Shown in pieces: positions 52,718-61,100 of a stretch of 64,000 nt of DNA. Where the stretch lies: contig NZ_JAEIOJ010000005.1 of NCBI RefSeq assembly GCF_016464305.1, forward strand, positions 1 to 64,000, in the 5' to 3' direction. How positions within the stretch are numbered: position 1 is the first letter of the stretch; every line of letters starts with the position of its first letter. The notes beneath the pieces were generated by a model. That model did no database searches and had not been told where the DNA came from. It was given only the letters and a program-made list of their open reading frames with translations. Position numbers and translations under genes: made by a program. The DNA comes from Umezawaea beigongshangensis (GTDB lineage: Bacteria > Actinomycetota > Actinomycetes > Mycobacteriales > Pseudonocardiaceae).

Positions 52718-52736
<19 letters not shown>

Positions 52737-53236
52737 GCGCCCCGCCCCGGCCGCTGGTGCTGTCGCGGTGGCTGTGGACCGCCGGCGCGGTGCTGGGGGC
52801 GACGCGGTTCGTGCTCCAGCTCGCGGACCGGCGGATGCTGGCGGAGCGGGTGCGCGAGGTGCAGCCGTGGCTGGGGCAGGCCGAGGTGGACTCGGCGGTG
52901 TCGGCGAGCGTGCTGTTCGGGCTCGTCCTCGCCGCCGGGCTCGTCGCGCTCTACGCGGTGCCGGGCGCGTTCGCCGTGCGCGGACGGCGGTGGGCGCGGG
53001 TCGTGCTGGCCGTCGTGGGCGGAGTTGGCCTGCTGTTCACCCTGACCCGTTTCGTACTGCTGGCGGCCGGGCTCTCCGCAGCGGCCGGACTGGTCGTCAA
53101 CCGCGTGGACCTGGCCTTTCTGGTCGTCACGGCACTCGTCGACGCCACCGCGCTGACGCTGCTGTTCACCCCTTCCGTCAACGGTCACTTTCGTGATCCG
53201 TCTCTCGGTGATCGCGTCGTAGCCAACGGTAGCTAA
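52718..53236 (+). CDS. four-helix membrane protein, paralogue 1 (Rv0513-like)
   Basis: A 172-residue protein starting at GTG 52718 inside hemB. Four membrane helices: [57 protein letters not shown] and [17 protein letters not shown]. The WARVVL motif after helix 2 and the tail NGHFRDPS align with the next four proteins. Function unknown. The overlap with hemB suggests a role linked to haem supply, but that is inference. Confidence 0.82.
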
Positions 53237-53276
53237 CGGATCGTGTAACTCGGTCGACAGCCTGACCTCGGCTGTT

Positions 53277-53282
53277 TACGTT
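53277..53282 (+). promoter_or_regulatory. -10 box TACGTT, leaderless start of paralogue 2
   Basis: TACGTT ends 6 bp before ATG 53289, so this paralogue probably has its own promoter. Confidence 0.45.
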
Positions 53283-53288
53283 CCGCGC

Positions 53289-53795
53289 ATGAGCAACCCG
53301 AACGAACCCCACTACAACCAGGCACCCCCGCTGAACGAGAGCGAACTGCGCTCCGCCGAGCGGCCCAAGGCGGTGGACACGGCGTACCTGCTGTGGCTGA
53401 TCGCGGCGGGCCTCAGCGTCGTGGCGAACCTCCTCGGCTTCGTCACCCAGCAGGCGGTCGTCGACCAGTACGTCAAGGACAGCGGCCTCCCGCCCGAGAT
53501 CGCCGAGAGCGCGGCCCCCGGCTACGGCAGCATCATCTTCTCCCTCGTGATCGTGGCCCTCTGGGTCGTGGTCGTGCTCCAGATGCGCAAGGGGGCGAAC
53601 TGGGCCCGCATCGTGCTGACCGTCCTCGGCGCGCTGTCCGTCCTGTTCAGCGTGCTGGGCATCTCGGTGCTGCTGAGCATCGGCTTCCTGGGTGTGCTCC
53701 AGGCGCTGCTGGGTCTCGCGGGCGCCGTCGTGATCGTCGGCGCGATCGTGTTCATGTTCAAGCCGGAGTCCAGCAGGTTCTTCAAGGCCAGCTGA
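53289..53795 (+). CDS. four-helix membrane protein, paralogue 2
   Basis: A 168-residue protein. A short cytosolic N-terminus carries APPLNESELRSAE, then four helices (LLWLIAAGLSVVANLLGFV, IIFSLVIVALWVVVVLQM, IVLTVLGALSVLFSVLGISVLL, GLAGAVVIVGAIVFMF). Motif NWARIVL precedes helix 3 and the tail is KPESSRFFKAS. It shares PPLNESELR with paralogue 3 exactly. No known domain name can be given with confidence. Confidence 0.82.
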   Translation: MSNPNEPHYNQAPPLNESELRSAERPKAVDTAYLLWLIAAGLSVVANLLGFVTQQAVVDQYVKDSGLPPEIAESAAPGYGSIIFSLVIVALWVVVVLQMRKGANWARIVLTVLGALSVLFSVLGISVLLSIGFLGVLQALLGLAGAVVIVGAIVFMFKPESSRFFKAS

Positions 53796-53881
53796 TCGCG
53801 ACCGGTGGTGGGCGGCTCCGTCCACCACCGGGACGTGGCACCGGCGTCCGGTTCGCGGTGGACAGCCCCGGTGCCCGGTTC

Positions 53882-53887
53882 TAGCGT
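53882..53887 (+). promoter_or_regulatory. -10 box TAGCGT, leaderless start of paralogue 3
   Basis: TAGCGT ends 7 bp before ATG 53895. Confidence 0.45.
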
Positions 53888-53894
53888 GCGGGGG

Positions 53895-54461
53895 ATGACC
53901 ACACCTCCTGAACCGGACCAGCCGCAGCGGTCCTTCCCCCCGGCGCCTCCGCCGCCGCCCTCCGACGCCGGACCGTTCGCCGCGCCCCCGCTGAACGAGT
54001 CGGAGCTGCGCGCCTCGGGCGACGGCCCCGCCGGGCCGCCGCCGAAGGAGGTGCGGGCGTCGTTCTGGCTGTGGATCGCCGGCGCCGTGCTCTCCACCAT
54101 CAGCGCGCTGCTGGTCCTGACCCAGCGGGACGCCGTCGTGGACCAGGTGCGCTCCACCCCGGAGGGCGCCTCGCTCGGCCAGGAGCACGTCGACTCGCTG
54201 GTGCTGACGACGCTGCTCGCCGCCGTCGCGGTCAGCCTCGTCGTGGCGGCCCTGTACGTGCTGTTCGCGTTCAAGGCCCGCGCCGGACGCAACTGGGCCC
54301 GCGTCGTCCTGGCCTTGCTCACCGGTGCGAGCCTGCTGTTCCAGCTCGTCGGCGTGTCGATCCTCGGACTGCTCGTGGCCCTCGTCGGGATCGTCGCGAC
54401 CGTGCTGCTGTTCCTCCCCGGCGCCAACCAGTACTTCACCGCGGCTCAGCGCCGAGACTGA
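53895..54461 (+). CDS. four-helix membrane protein, paralogue 3
   Basis: A 188-residue protein starting at ATG 53895. The N-terminal 50 residues are Pro-rich and repeat APPLNESELRASG. Four helices follow (FWLWIAGAVLSTISALLVL, LVLTTLLAAVAVSLVVAALYVL, VVLALLTGASLLFQLVGVSIL, VALVGIVATVLLFLPG), with NWARVVL before helix 3 and the tail GANQYFTAA. Alignment with paralogues 1, 2 and 4 runs over the whole membrane part, so the group arose by tandem duplication. Confidence 0.82.
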   Translation: MTTPPEPDQPQRSFPPAPPPPPSDAGPFAAPPLNESELRASGDGPAGPPPKEVRASFWLWIAGAVLSTISALLVLTQRDAVVDQVRSTPEGASLGQEHVDSLVLTTLLAAVAVSLVVAALYVLFAFKARAGRNWARVVLALLTGASLLFQLVGVSILGLLVALVGIVATVLLFLPGANQYFTAAQRRD

Positions 54462-54678
54462 CGCCCGTTCCCCGCACCGCGCCCCCGCCGCGCGCGGTGC
54501 GCCGGACGCGACGTGCGTCGATCCGCGCCGCGCACGGGGTCGAGTGCGGCACAGTGGTGCCAGCTCATCACGAAGAGGTCGTGCTCCAGGAGTCCGTGCT
54601 CGTGCTGGCCGCGCCGGGAACCACGCCGATCACGACCTCCACCGACGAGACTCCTGAACCACGACCTGGGAGACCGGC

Positions 54679-55263
54679 ATGTCGCAGTACCACCCGCACG
54701 GTCAGCAGTACGACGTCGTGCCGGTGAGCACCCCGCTGGGCTGGCACGCCCCCATGCCGGGCGACGCGTGGTCCGGCGGGCCGCCCCCCGCTCGCCCGGC
54801 CGAGCTCGTCGCCTCGTTCTGGTGCTGGATCGCCGCCCTCGTCCTGAGCGTGCTGACCGTGCCGGTGATGATGCTGCTGCGCGACGACGCGTTCACGACC
54901 GCCGTGCAGGCCGGTGAGGGGCTCACGCCGGAGGAGGTGGCCGCGGCCGGTCTGCTGTTCCGCATCACGGTGGCGATGACGGTCGTCGGCTTCGTCGTGG
55001 CCGCCGCGCCCTACCTCGTCGGCGCCCTCAACCTGCGGCTGGGCCGGGCCTGGGCGCGGATCTTCCTGACCCTGCTCACCGCGCCGGCCGCCCTGTACTG
55101 CCTCGTCTGGTTCTCCGTGTTCGCGACGGACGACCTCTGGGGCGGCGTTCGCGGTGTCGGCCTGTTCGCCGTGGTGCTGACGGTGCTGCTCACCCTCGCC
55201 GCCGTCGTGCTGATGTTCCTGCCCGCGGCCAACCGGTACGTCGCCGCGGGAGGCAGCAGGTGA
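54679..55263 (+). CDS. four-helix membrane protein, paralogue 4
   Basis: A 194-residue protein. N-terminal disordered part rich in His, Pro and Tyr, then FWCWIAALVLSVLTVPVMML, ITVAMTVVGFVVAAAPYLV, ARIFLTLLTAPAALYCLVWF and VVLTVLLTLAAVVLMFLP. The motif AWARIFL and the tail AANRYVAA match paralogue 3. A 217-bp spacer upstream (54462-54678) has no coding potential that stands out. It is coupled to the next gene by a GTGA overlap. Confidence 0.82.
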   Translation: MSQYHPHGQQYDVVPVSTPLGWHAPMPGDAWSGGPPPARPAELVASFWCWIAALVLSVLTVPVMMLLRDDAFTTAVQAGEGLTPEEVAAAGLLFRITVAMTVVGFVVAAAPYLVGALNLRLGRAWARIFLTLLTAPAALYCLVWFSVFATDDLWGGVRGVGLFAVVLTVLLTLAAVVLMFLPAANRYVAAGGSR

Positions 55264-55814
55264 CACGACCCCCGTTCGACCCGTACGGCCAGAACCCGCT
55301 GCGCCCGGTCGACCACCCGGCCGGCGGGCGCGGCCCGCACCCGCCCGGCGCGATGCCGTACCCGGCGCCGATGAACCCGGTGCAGACGACCGTCACGGGC
55401 GCCGGCCGTCCCGGGGCGGTGGTCGTCGCGTTCGTCCTGTGGCTGCTCGCCTCGCTGACCTGGCCGGTGGGCACGCTGGCCCGCGACCTCGTCGCGGGCG
55501 AGGCCGACGCCGGCTGGTCCGCGTTCGACCTGTTCCTGATGCTGTGCTTCGTGGTGCTGGTCCTGTGGGGCGCGCTCTCGTTCCTGTTCGGCAGGCACGC
55601 GGCGCGCGTCGCGCTGTGCGGCGGCGCGTTCCTCGCGGAGGCCCTCGCCGTGGTCCACCTGGTCGTCGCGGTGCGCGACGGCACCGGGTACACCGGCGCC
55701 GCGCTGGTCGTCGGGTGGCTGGTGCTGGTGCTGCGCGTGGTGCTGCCGCCGCTGGCCGTGACCGCGAGCTTCGTCCCCGCCACCCGCGGGTACTTCGCCG
55801 CGAGCGGGTCGTGA
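55260..55814 (+). CDS. four-helix membrane protein, paralogue 5 (divergent)
   Basis: A 184-residue protein, the most diverged of the group. The N-terminal part (residues 1-50) is Pro/Gly-rich, followed by VVVAFVLWLLASLTWPVG, FLMLCFVVLVLWGALSFLF, VALCGGAFLAEALAVVHLVV and VGWLVLVLRVVLPPLAVTASF. The tail PATRGYFAAS keeps the family ending. Starts at GTG inside the stop of paralogue 4 and ends inside the start of the DUF3093 gene. Confidence 0.78.
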   Translation: MTRPPFDPYGQNPLRPVDHPAGGRGPHPPGAMPYPAPMNPVQTTVTGAGRPGAVVVAFVLWLLASLTWPVGTLARDLVAGEADAGWSAFDLFLMLCFVVLVLWGALSFLFGRHAARVALCGGAFLAEALAVVHLVVAVRDGTGYTGAALVVGWLVLVLRVVLPPLAVTASFVPATRGYFAASGS

Positions 55815-56251
55815 CGGACGACGACGGCCCCGTGCTGCACGCCGAGCGGGGCGCGACGTGGTGGCCGGTGCTCTGGGGGCCGCTGTTCGCGCTCGTCGCC
55901 ATCGGCGTGGAGGCGCTCACCGGGCCCGTGCTCGTGCTGCCGTGGCTCGCCGCCGGTACCGCCCTGGCCCTGCCCGCCGCCGTGTGGGTGCAGGGCCGGC
56001 GCGCCATCGGCTCGGTCCGCCTCACCCGCGGCGTCCTGCGCCAGGGCCGCGAGACGCTGCGCGTCTCCGACCTCGCCGAGGTCGACGACGTGGGACGGCC
56101 CGTGGGCGCGCGGGTGCTCGGCGGCGGCTGGAACGTTCCGCGCGGCACCACCGAGCTACCCGTCCGGCTCGCCGACGGCACCGTGGTGATCGCCTGGGCC
56201 CGCGACCCCGACGCCTTGCGCAGGGGCCTGCGCGAGGTGCTCCCGGCGTGA
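55811..56251 (+). CDS. DUF3093 family membrane protein
   Basis: A 146-residue protein with two adjacent membrane helices (WPVLWGPLFALVAIGVEALTG and LVLPWLAAGTALALPAAVWV), then a beta-rich soluble domain typical of DUF3093 (GRRAIGSVRLTRGVLRQG, VPRGTTELPVRLADGTVVIAWARDP). The function is unknown. Translationally coupled to paralogue 5 (GTGA). Confidence 0.75.
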   Translation: MTDDDGPVLHAERGATWWPVLWGPLFALVAIGVEALTGPVLVLPWLAAGTALALPAAVWVQGRRAIGSVRLTRGVLRQGRETLRVSDLAEVDDVGRPVGARVLGGGWNVPRGTTELPVRLADGTVVIAWARDPDALRRGLREVLPA

Positions 56252-56264
56252 GAGGCTAGCGCCC

Positions 56265-56606
56265 GTGACGGCACCACCGGTCAAGCTGGACGACGACACC
56301 GCGCGGGACGACGCCGGGCCGCCGGTCTTCGCGTCGGCGCTGCACCAGCCGCGGCGCGCGCTGGTCGCCGCCGCCGAGGTGGTCCTCGTGCTGCTGCTCG
56401 CGGTGGCGGCGGTGTGGTGCTGGAACCGGGGCGTCGTGCCGCTGGAGTACCCGATCGAGGGCCGTCCCGAGCCGCTGCCCGGCAGCAGGTACCGGGGCAA
56501 CTGGCTCGGCGCGGCCGTCGGCCTCGCGACGCTCGCCGCCGTGTTCGCGCTCGACGCCGTCCGCCAGTTCGTGCTGGCCTCCCGCGTCCGCCGCCGTTCT
56601 CGCTGA
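56265..56606 (+). CDS. hypothetical two-helix membrane protein
   Basis: A 113-residue protein starting at GTG 56265, not recognised. Helix 1 is [22 protein letters not shown] and helix 2 [19 protein letters not shown]. The loop between them ([21 protein letters not shown]) is probably outside. It closes the membrane-protein group before hemL, 13 bp after the DUF3093 gene. Confidence 0.72.
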   Translation: MTAPPVKLDDDTARDDAGPPVFASALHQPRRALVAAAEVVLVLLLAVAAVWCWNRGVVPLEYPIEGRPEPLPGSRYRGNWLGAAVGLATLAAVFALDAVRQFVLASRVRRRSR

Positions 56607-56655
56607 GGAGGGACGTGGCCCTGGCCACTGCGCGGCTCGTGTGAGACTGGGTGTC

Positions 56656-57981
56656 GTGACAGCTAGGAGCACGACAGCGGAGACCACCCGATCCCAGGCG
56701 CTGTTCGAGCGAGCGGCGACCGTGACCCCCGGCGGGGTGAACTCGCCGGTCAGGGCGTTCCACTCGGTGGGCGGCACACCCCGTTTCATGGTGCGCGGCG
56801 CCGGTTCGCACCTGTGGGACGCCGACGGCAACCGGTACGTGGACCTCGTGTCGTCGTGGGGGCCGATGATCCTCGGCCACGCGCACCCCGAGGTCGTCGA
56901 CGCCGTCCGGTCGGCCGCCGTGCACGGCCTGTCCTTCGGCACGCCCACCGAGGGCGAGATCGAGCTGGCCGAGGAGATCGTCGGCCGGGTCGCCCCCGTG
57001 GAGCAGGTGCGCCTGGTCAACTCGGGCACCGAGGCCACGATGAGCGCCGTGCGGCTCGCCCGCGGCTTCACCGAGCGCCGCAAGGTCGTCAAGTTCGCCG
57101 GGTGCTACCACGGCCACGTCGACGCGCTGCTCGCCCAGGCGGGCTCCGGCGTGGCGACGCTCGGCCTGCCCACCTCTCCCGGCGTGACCGGCGCGCAGGC
57201 CGCCGACACGCTGGTGCTGCCCTACAACGACGTGGACGCCGTGCGGGCCGCCTTCGCCGCCAACCCCGGCGAGATCGCCTGCGTGATCACCGAGGCCGCC
57301 GCGGGCAACATGGGGGCCGTCGCGCCGCGGCCGGGCTTCAACGCCGCGCTGCGCGACCTGTGCCGGGAGAACGGCGCGCTGCTGGTCGTCGACGAGGTCA
57401 TGACCGGTTTCCGGGTGTCCCGCGCCGGGTGGTTCGGCCTGGAGGGCGTGGCCGGCGACCTCTACACGTTCGGCAAGGTGATGTCCGGCGGCCTGCCCGC
57501 CGCCGCGTTCGGCGGTCGCGCCGACGTGATGTCGAAGCTCGCCCCCGTCGGCCCCGTCTACCAGGCCGGGACGCTGTCCGGGAACCCCGTGGCCGTCGCC
57601 TCCGGCCTCGCCACGCTGCGCGCGGCCACCGACGACGTGTACGCGGCGCTCGACCGCAACGCCGCCCGTCTCGGCGAGCTGTTCACCGGCGCGCTGTCGC
57701 AGGCCGGCGTGGAGCACCGGGTGCAGTTCGCCGGGAACCTGGTCAGCGTGTTCTTCACCGCCGACGAGGTCGTGGACTACGCCGGTGCGCGGGCCGCGCA
57801 GACGTGGCGCTTCCCGCCGTTCTTCCACGCCCTGCTGGAGCGCGGCGTGTACGCGCCGCCCAGCGCGTTCGAGGCGTGGTTCGTCAACGCCGCGCTGTCC
57901 GACGACGACTTCCAGGTCGTCGCGGACGCGCTGCCCCACGCGGCCGCCGCCGCGGCCGCCGCCCAGGAGGGAACGAAGTGA
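56656..57981 (+). CDS. hemL: glutamate-1-semialdehyde 2,1-aminomutase
   Basis: A 441-residue PLP enzyme converting glutamate-1-semialdehyde to aminolevulinate. [18 protein letters not shown] is the family start signature, [19 protein letters not shown] follows, and the PLP lysine is in [21 protein letters not shown] 56656 is chosen, 15 bp inside an alternative GTG 56641. The C-terminal Ala run ([13 protein letters not shown]) is odd but short. Overlaps the phosphatase gene by 4 bp. Confidence 0.96.
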   Translation: MTARSTTAETTRSQALFERAATVTPGGVNSPVRAFHSVGGTPRFMVRGAGSHLWDADGNRYVDLVSSWGPMILGHAHPEVVDAVRSAAVHGLSFGTPTEGEIELAEEIVGRVAPVEQVRLVNSGTEATMSAVRLARGFTERRKVVKFAGCYHGHVDALLAQAGSGVATLGLPTSPGVTGAQAADTLVLPYNDVDAVRAAFAANPGEIACVITEAAAGNMGAVAPRPGFNAALRDLCRENGALLVVDEVMTGFRVSRAGWFGLEGVAGDLYTFGKVMSGGLPAAAFGGRADVMSKLAPVGPVYQAGTLSGNPVAVASGLATLRAATDDVYAALDRNAARLGELFTGALSQAGVEHRVQFAGNLVSVFFTADEVVDYAGARAAQTWRFPPFFHALLERGVYAPPSAFEAWFVNAALSDDDFQVVADALPHAAAAAAAAQEGTK

Positions 57982-58607
57982 CGCGGACCGTCGTGCACAT
58001 GCTGCGGCACGGTGAGGTGCACAACCCGACCGGAGTGCTCTACGGCCGGATGCCCGGCTTCCGGTTGTCGGAGCTGGGGGAGAAGCAGGCGCTGACCGTG
58101 GCCGAGCACCTCGCGGACCACGACGTCGTGCACGTCGTGGCGTCCCCGCTGGAGCGTGCGCAGCAGACGGCGACGCCCATCGCCGACGCGCACCAGCTGG
58201 AGCTGGACACCGACGAGCGGCTGCTGGAGTCGATCAACCAGTTCGAGGGCCTGAAGGTCGCCGTGGGCGACGGCGCGCTGCGCGAGCCGCAGCACTGGCC
58301 GAAGCTCGTCAACCCGTTCCGGCCGTCCTGGGGCGAGCCCTACATCGACCTGGCGCACCGGATGCTGGGCGCGGCGCAGCGCGCCCGCGCCGCCGCGGAG
58401 GGCCACGAGGCGGTGTGCGTGTCGCACCAGCTGCCGATCTGGACGCTGCGGCGCTTCCTGGAGGGCAAGCGGCTGTGGCACGACCCGCGCCGCAGGCAGT
58501 GCTCGCTCGCGTCCCTGACGTCGCTGGTGTTCGAGGGCGAGAAGCTGGACCGGATCGTCTACACCGAGCCGGTCGGGGCGACGAACCCGCGGGTGACCGG
58601 GGCATGA
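57978..58607 (+). CDS. histidine phosphatase family protein (Rv0525-like)
   Basis: A 209-residue member of the phosphoglycerate-mutase-like superfamily. [13 protein letters not shown] holds the phosphohistidine, [15 protein letters not shown] the second-arginine region, and [18 protein letters not shown] the second His. It is probably a broad phosphatase rather than a glycolytic mutase because dPGM insert segments are missing. It is overlapped by hemL upstream and the TlpA-like gene downstream. Confidence 0.9.
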   Translation: MTRTVVHMLRHGEVHNPTGVLYGRMPGFRLSELGEKQALTVAEHLADHDVVHVVASPLERAQQTATPIADAHQLELDTDERLLESINQFEGLKVAVGDGALREPQHWPKLVNPFRPSWGEPYIDLAHRMLGAAQRARAAAEGHEAVCVSHQLPIWTLRRFLEGKRLWHDPRRRQCSLASLTSLVFEGEKLDRIVYTEPVGATNPRVTGA

Positions 58608-59182
58608 GAGCGCGCCTCGTCGCCGTGGTCGCGCTGCTGTTCGCCGCGGGCTGCTCCACCGGCACCGACGCCGTCGTGACGGGGTCGCAGTACGAGTTCG
58701 TCGCGCCGGCCGGGCAGACCCGGATCACCTACTCCGGCGCGGACCGCAAGCCGATCGCCGGGCTGAGCGGCCCCGACCTGATGAACGAGGGCCGGGAGCT
58801 GTCGCTGGCCGACTTCGCCGGGGACGTCGTCGTGGTCAACGTCTGGGGCCAGTGGTGCCCGCCGTGCCGCACCGAGGCGGCCGAGATGGAGACCCTGCAC
58901 GACGAGCTGGGCGAGTCGGGCGTGCGGGTGCTGGGGCTGGACGTGCGGGAGACCTCGCGCCAGGCGCCGCAGGACTTCGTGCGCGACCGCCAGCTGACCT
59001 ACCCGTCGATCTACGACGAGTCGGGCCGCACGCTGCTGGCGTTCAGGGGCTACCCGCCCAACGTGGTGCCGTCGACGATCGTGCTCGACCGCGCGCACCG
59101 GGTGGCGGCCGTCCACCTGGAGCCGGTGCTGGCCGACGACCTGCGCCCCCTCCTGGCGGAGCTGGCCGCCGAGACCGCCTGA
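58604..59182 (+). CDS. TlpA/ResA-like thiol-disulfide lipoprotein (Rv0526-like)
   Basis: A 192-residue lipoprotein of the extracytoplasmic face. Lipobox LFAAGC near residue 16. Thioredoxin-fold domain from residue 70 with the redox motif WGQWCPPCRTEAAEME and cis-Pro in PPNVVPSTIVLD. It reduces apocytochrome c cysteines before haem attachment, receiving electrons through CcdA. ATG 58604 overlaps the phosphatase stop. An antisense M64 gene now separates it from ccdA. Confidence 0.93.
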   Translation: MRARLVAVVALLFAAGCSTGTDAVVTGSQYEFVAPAGQTRITYSGADRKPIAGLSGPDLMNEGRELSLADFAGDVVVVNVWGQWCPPCRTEAAEMETLHDELGESGVRVLGLDVRETSRQAPQDFVRDRQLTYPSIYDESGRTLLAFRGYPPNVVPSTIVLDRAHRVAAVHLEPVLADDLRPLLAELAAETA

Positions 59183-59183
59183 T

Positions 59184-59227
59184 CCCGCGACCGGCACCGG
59201 CGGTCCGCCGCCGGTGCCGGTCGCGGG
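59184..59227. terminator. 20-bp perfect-stem bidirectional terminator
   Basis: CCCGCGACCGGCACCGGCGG pairs fully with its partner around TCCG. It fills the 45-bp gap between the convergent TlpA-like and M64 peptidase genes. Confidence 0.88.
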
Positions 59228-60190
59228 TCAGTTCAGCTCGGGAATCCTGGTCCGGAAGGCGGCGATCATCGCGTCGCGGCCGATCGAGTTGAACTCGCGG
59301 CCCAGGGTGCGCATGATCGAGTCCTGCGTCGGGCGGTAGAGCCCGTGCAGGTGGTACCTGGCGCCCTCGTACGCGCCGACCACGCCGCCGTCCGGCGACG
59401 GCTGGCCCAGGTACTCGCTCCACTTCGCGCCGGTCGGGTCCTTCGTCACGTTCACCTCGGACGGTTCGACACCGGTGTGGGTGTCGTAGGGGTAGTCGTA
59501 CTCGTCCGCGAGGTGGCCGATCGAGTGGCCCAGCTCGTGCACGGCGATCTGCCCCGCCTGCCGGTTCGCCCCCGCCGCCGACGCGACACCGCCGCCCGCG
59601 CCGCCGTACTTCGCGGTGTTGCCCAGCGCGATCACCTGGTCGGCCTGCGGCGCGAGCGCGCCGAACTGACGCGCCTTGGCCTGGTCCACGCACAGCAGGC
59701 GCTCGGTGGCCGGGTCATCGCCCCGGCAGAAGAAGCCCATGTCCAGCGCGGTGTCGCGGAGCTCGCCCAGCGCCGGGTCGTGATCCACCCCGGACTGGGG
59801 CGAGACGACGTTGACCTGCCACACGTTGAAGTACCGCGCGTGGGAGGTGAAGGGCTCGACCGCCGACAGCTCGGCCCACTTGCTCGCCACGTGCTCCGAG
59901 TACGCGGCCAGTTCCGCACCGGTGTACCCGTCGCCGACGAAGACCAGGTCGAACCGCGCCTCCGGCGCACCGGTCTCCTGCACGGGCACCACCTCGGCGT
60001 GCACCGCCGACGCGGACAGCGGCCGGTCCCGCGCGACGGGCACCCGCACCCGCGTGATCGCGCCGTCCGGGGAGAAGACCTCGCGCCACTCCAGCGCCCG
60101 CTCGGGAACGGGGGCGGCCGTGCTCGCGGTGGGCGCCGCGGCGACGAGGGCGAGGGCCAGCACCGGGAGGACGAGCCGCAGTGGTCGCAC
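59228..60190 (-). CDS. secreted M64-family zinc metallopeptidase
   Basis: A 320-residue secreted protein: signal peptide LVLPVLALALVAAAPTAST with likely cleavage near residue 26, then the M64 (IgA-peptidase-like) domain. The zinc site is IAVHELGHSIGHLADEYDY (HExxH plus third ligand), with FVGDGYTGAELAAY earlier. It lies antisense inside the cytochrome c maturation cluster, where Rv0526 and Rv0527 are adjacent in M. tuberculosis, so it is an insertion relative to that order. The substrate is unknown. Confidence 0.9.
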   Translation of the reverse strand: MRPLRLVLPVLALALVAAAPTASTAAPVPERALEWREVFSPDGAITRVRVPVARDRPLSASAVHAEVVPVQETGAPEARFDLVFVGDGYTGAELAAYSEHVASKWAELSAVEPFTSHARYFNVWQVNVVSPQSGVDHDPALGELRDTALDMGFFCRGDDPATERLLCVDQAKARQFGALAPQADQVIALGNTAKYGGAGGGVASAAGANRQAGQIAVHELGHSIGHLADEYDYPYDTHTGVEPSEVNVTKDPTGAKWSEYLGQPSPDGGVVGAYEGARYHLHGLYRPTQDSIMRTLGREFNSIGRDAMIAAFRTRIPELN

Positions 60191-60307
60191 GGCTCACGAC
60201 GGTACGAAGACCGCGGTACCCCCACAAGGTGCATTCGTCGTCAGTTGCGCCGTGTGAGCCACGACGCGCCAAGGGGTACCCGGTCCGCCGTCGTCGGTGC
60301 CACTACC

Positions 60308-60313
60308 TACGCT
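60308..60313 (+). promoter_or_regulatory. -10 box TACGCT, leaderless start of ccdA
   Basis: TACGCT ends 7 bp before GTG 60321. It gives ccdA-resB-ccsA a promoter of their own downstream of the M64 insertion. Confidence 0.5.
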
Positions 60314-60320
60314 GGACGAC

Positions 60321-61100
60321 GTGAACCCCACCGACCTCGCGACCTCGGGGCCGCTGCTGCTCGCCACCGGGGTCGCGCTGCTCGCCGGGATCGTCTCCTT
60401 CGCCTCGCCGTGCGTGGTGCCGCTGGTGCCGGGCTACCTCGCGTACCTCGCGGGCCTGGTCGGCGCCGAGGCGCCCGCCGTGGGCGACGGCGAGGGCGCG
60501 AAGGCCGGTCGCTGGCGGGTCGCCGGTGCCGCCGGCCTCTTCGTCCTCGGGTTCACGGTCGTCTTCGTGCTCACCTCGTTCGCCGTGCTCGGCCTCACGC
60601 AGGTCCTCTGGCTCAACGAGGACCTGCTCCAGCGCATCGGCGGGGTCGTCACCATCGGCATGGGCCTGGTCTTCGTGGGGCTCGTCCCCGCGCTCCAGCG
60701 CGACGTGCGGATGCACGGCGGCGGCAGGCGGGGCGGCCTGCTGGGCGCTCCGCTGCTCGGCGGGGTCTTCGCGCTGGGCTGGACCCCGTGCGTCGGTCCG
60801 ACGCTCGCCGGCGTCCTCGCCCTCGCCCGCGGCACCGAGGTCGGCTCGGCCACGGCGCGCGGCGCGGTCCTCGTGCTCGCCTACTGCCTCGGCCTCGGGC
60901 TGCCGTTCGTGCTGATCGCGATCGGCGCGCGCTGGGCGGTGCGGGTCACCGGCTGGCTGCGCACGCACACCCGCGGCGTGCAGGTCTTCGGCGGCGTCCT
61001 GCTGATCCTGGTCGGCGTCGCCCTGGTGACCGGCCTGTGGGGCGACCTGGTCGCCCAGCTGCGCGACGGCGTGGTCAACGACGTGGAACTGCCGCTCTGA
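60321..61100 (+). CDS. ccdA: cytochrome c biogenesis protein CcdA
   Basis: A 259-residue membrane protein with six helices. It passes electrons from cytosolic thioredoxin across the membrane to the TlpA-like lipoprotein. The paired redox cysteines are in [14 protein letters not shown] and [13 protein letters not shown]. Start GTG 60321 follows the -10 box. Its stop overlaps the resB start (TGATG). Corresponds to Rv0527. Confidence 0.95.
   Translation: MNPTDLATSGPLLLATGVALLAGIVSFASPCVVPLVPGYLAYLAGLVGAEAPAVGDGEGAKAGRWRVAGAAGLFVLGFTVVFVLTSFAVLGLTQVLWLNEDLLQRIGGVVTIGMGLVFVGLVPALQRDVRMHGGGRRGGLLGAPLLGGVFALGWTPCVGPTLAGVLALARGTEVGSATARGAVLVLAYCLGLGLPFVLIAIGARWAVRVTGWLRTHTRGVQVFGGVLLILVGVALVTGLWGDLVAQLRDGVVNDVELPL

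Noticed and set aside
54462-54678. Small gene between paralogues 3 and 4
   Set aside because: Short frames lack a ribosome site and clear codon bias; nothing supports coding.
59345-61099. Long upstream extension of the resB reading frame
   Set aside because: The first 585 codons are antisense to the M64 gene and out of frame with ccdA; only the part from 61100 encodes ResB.
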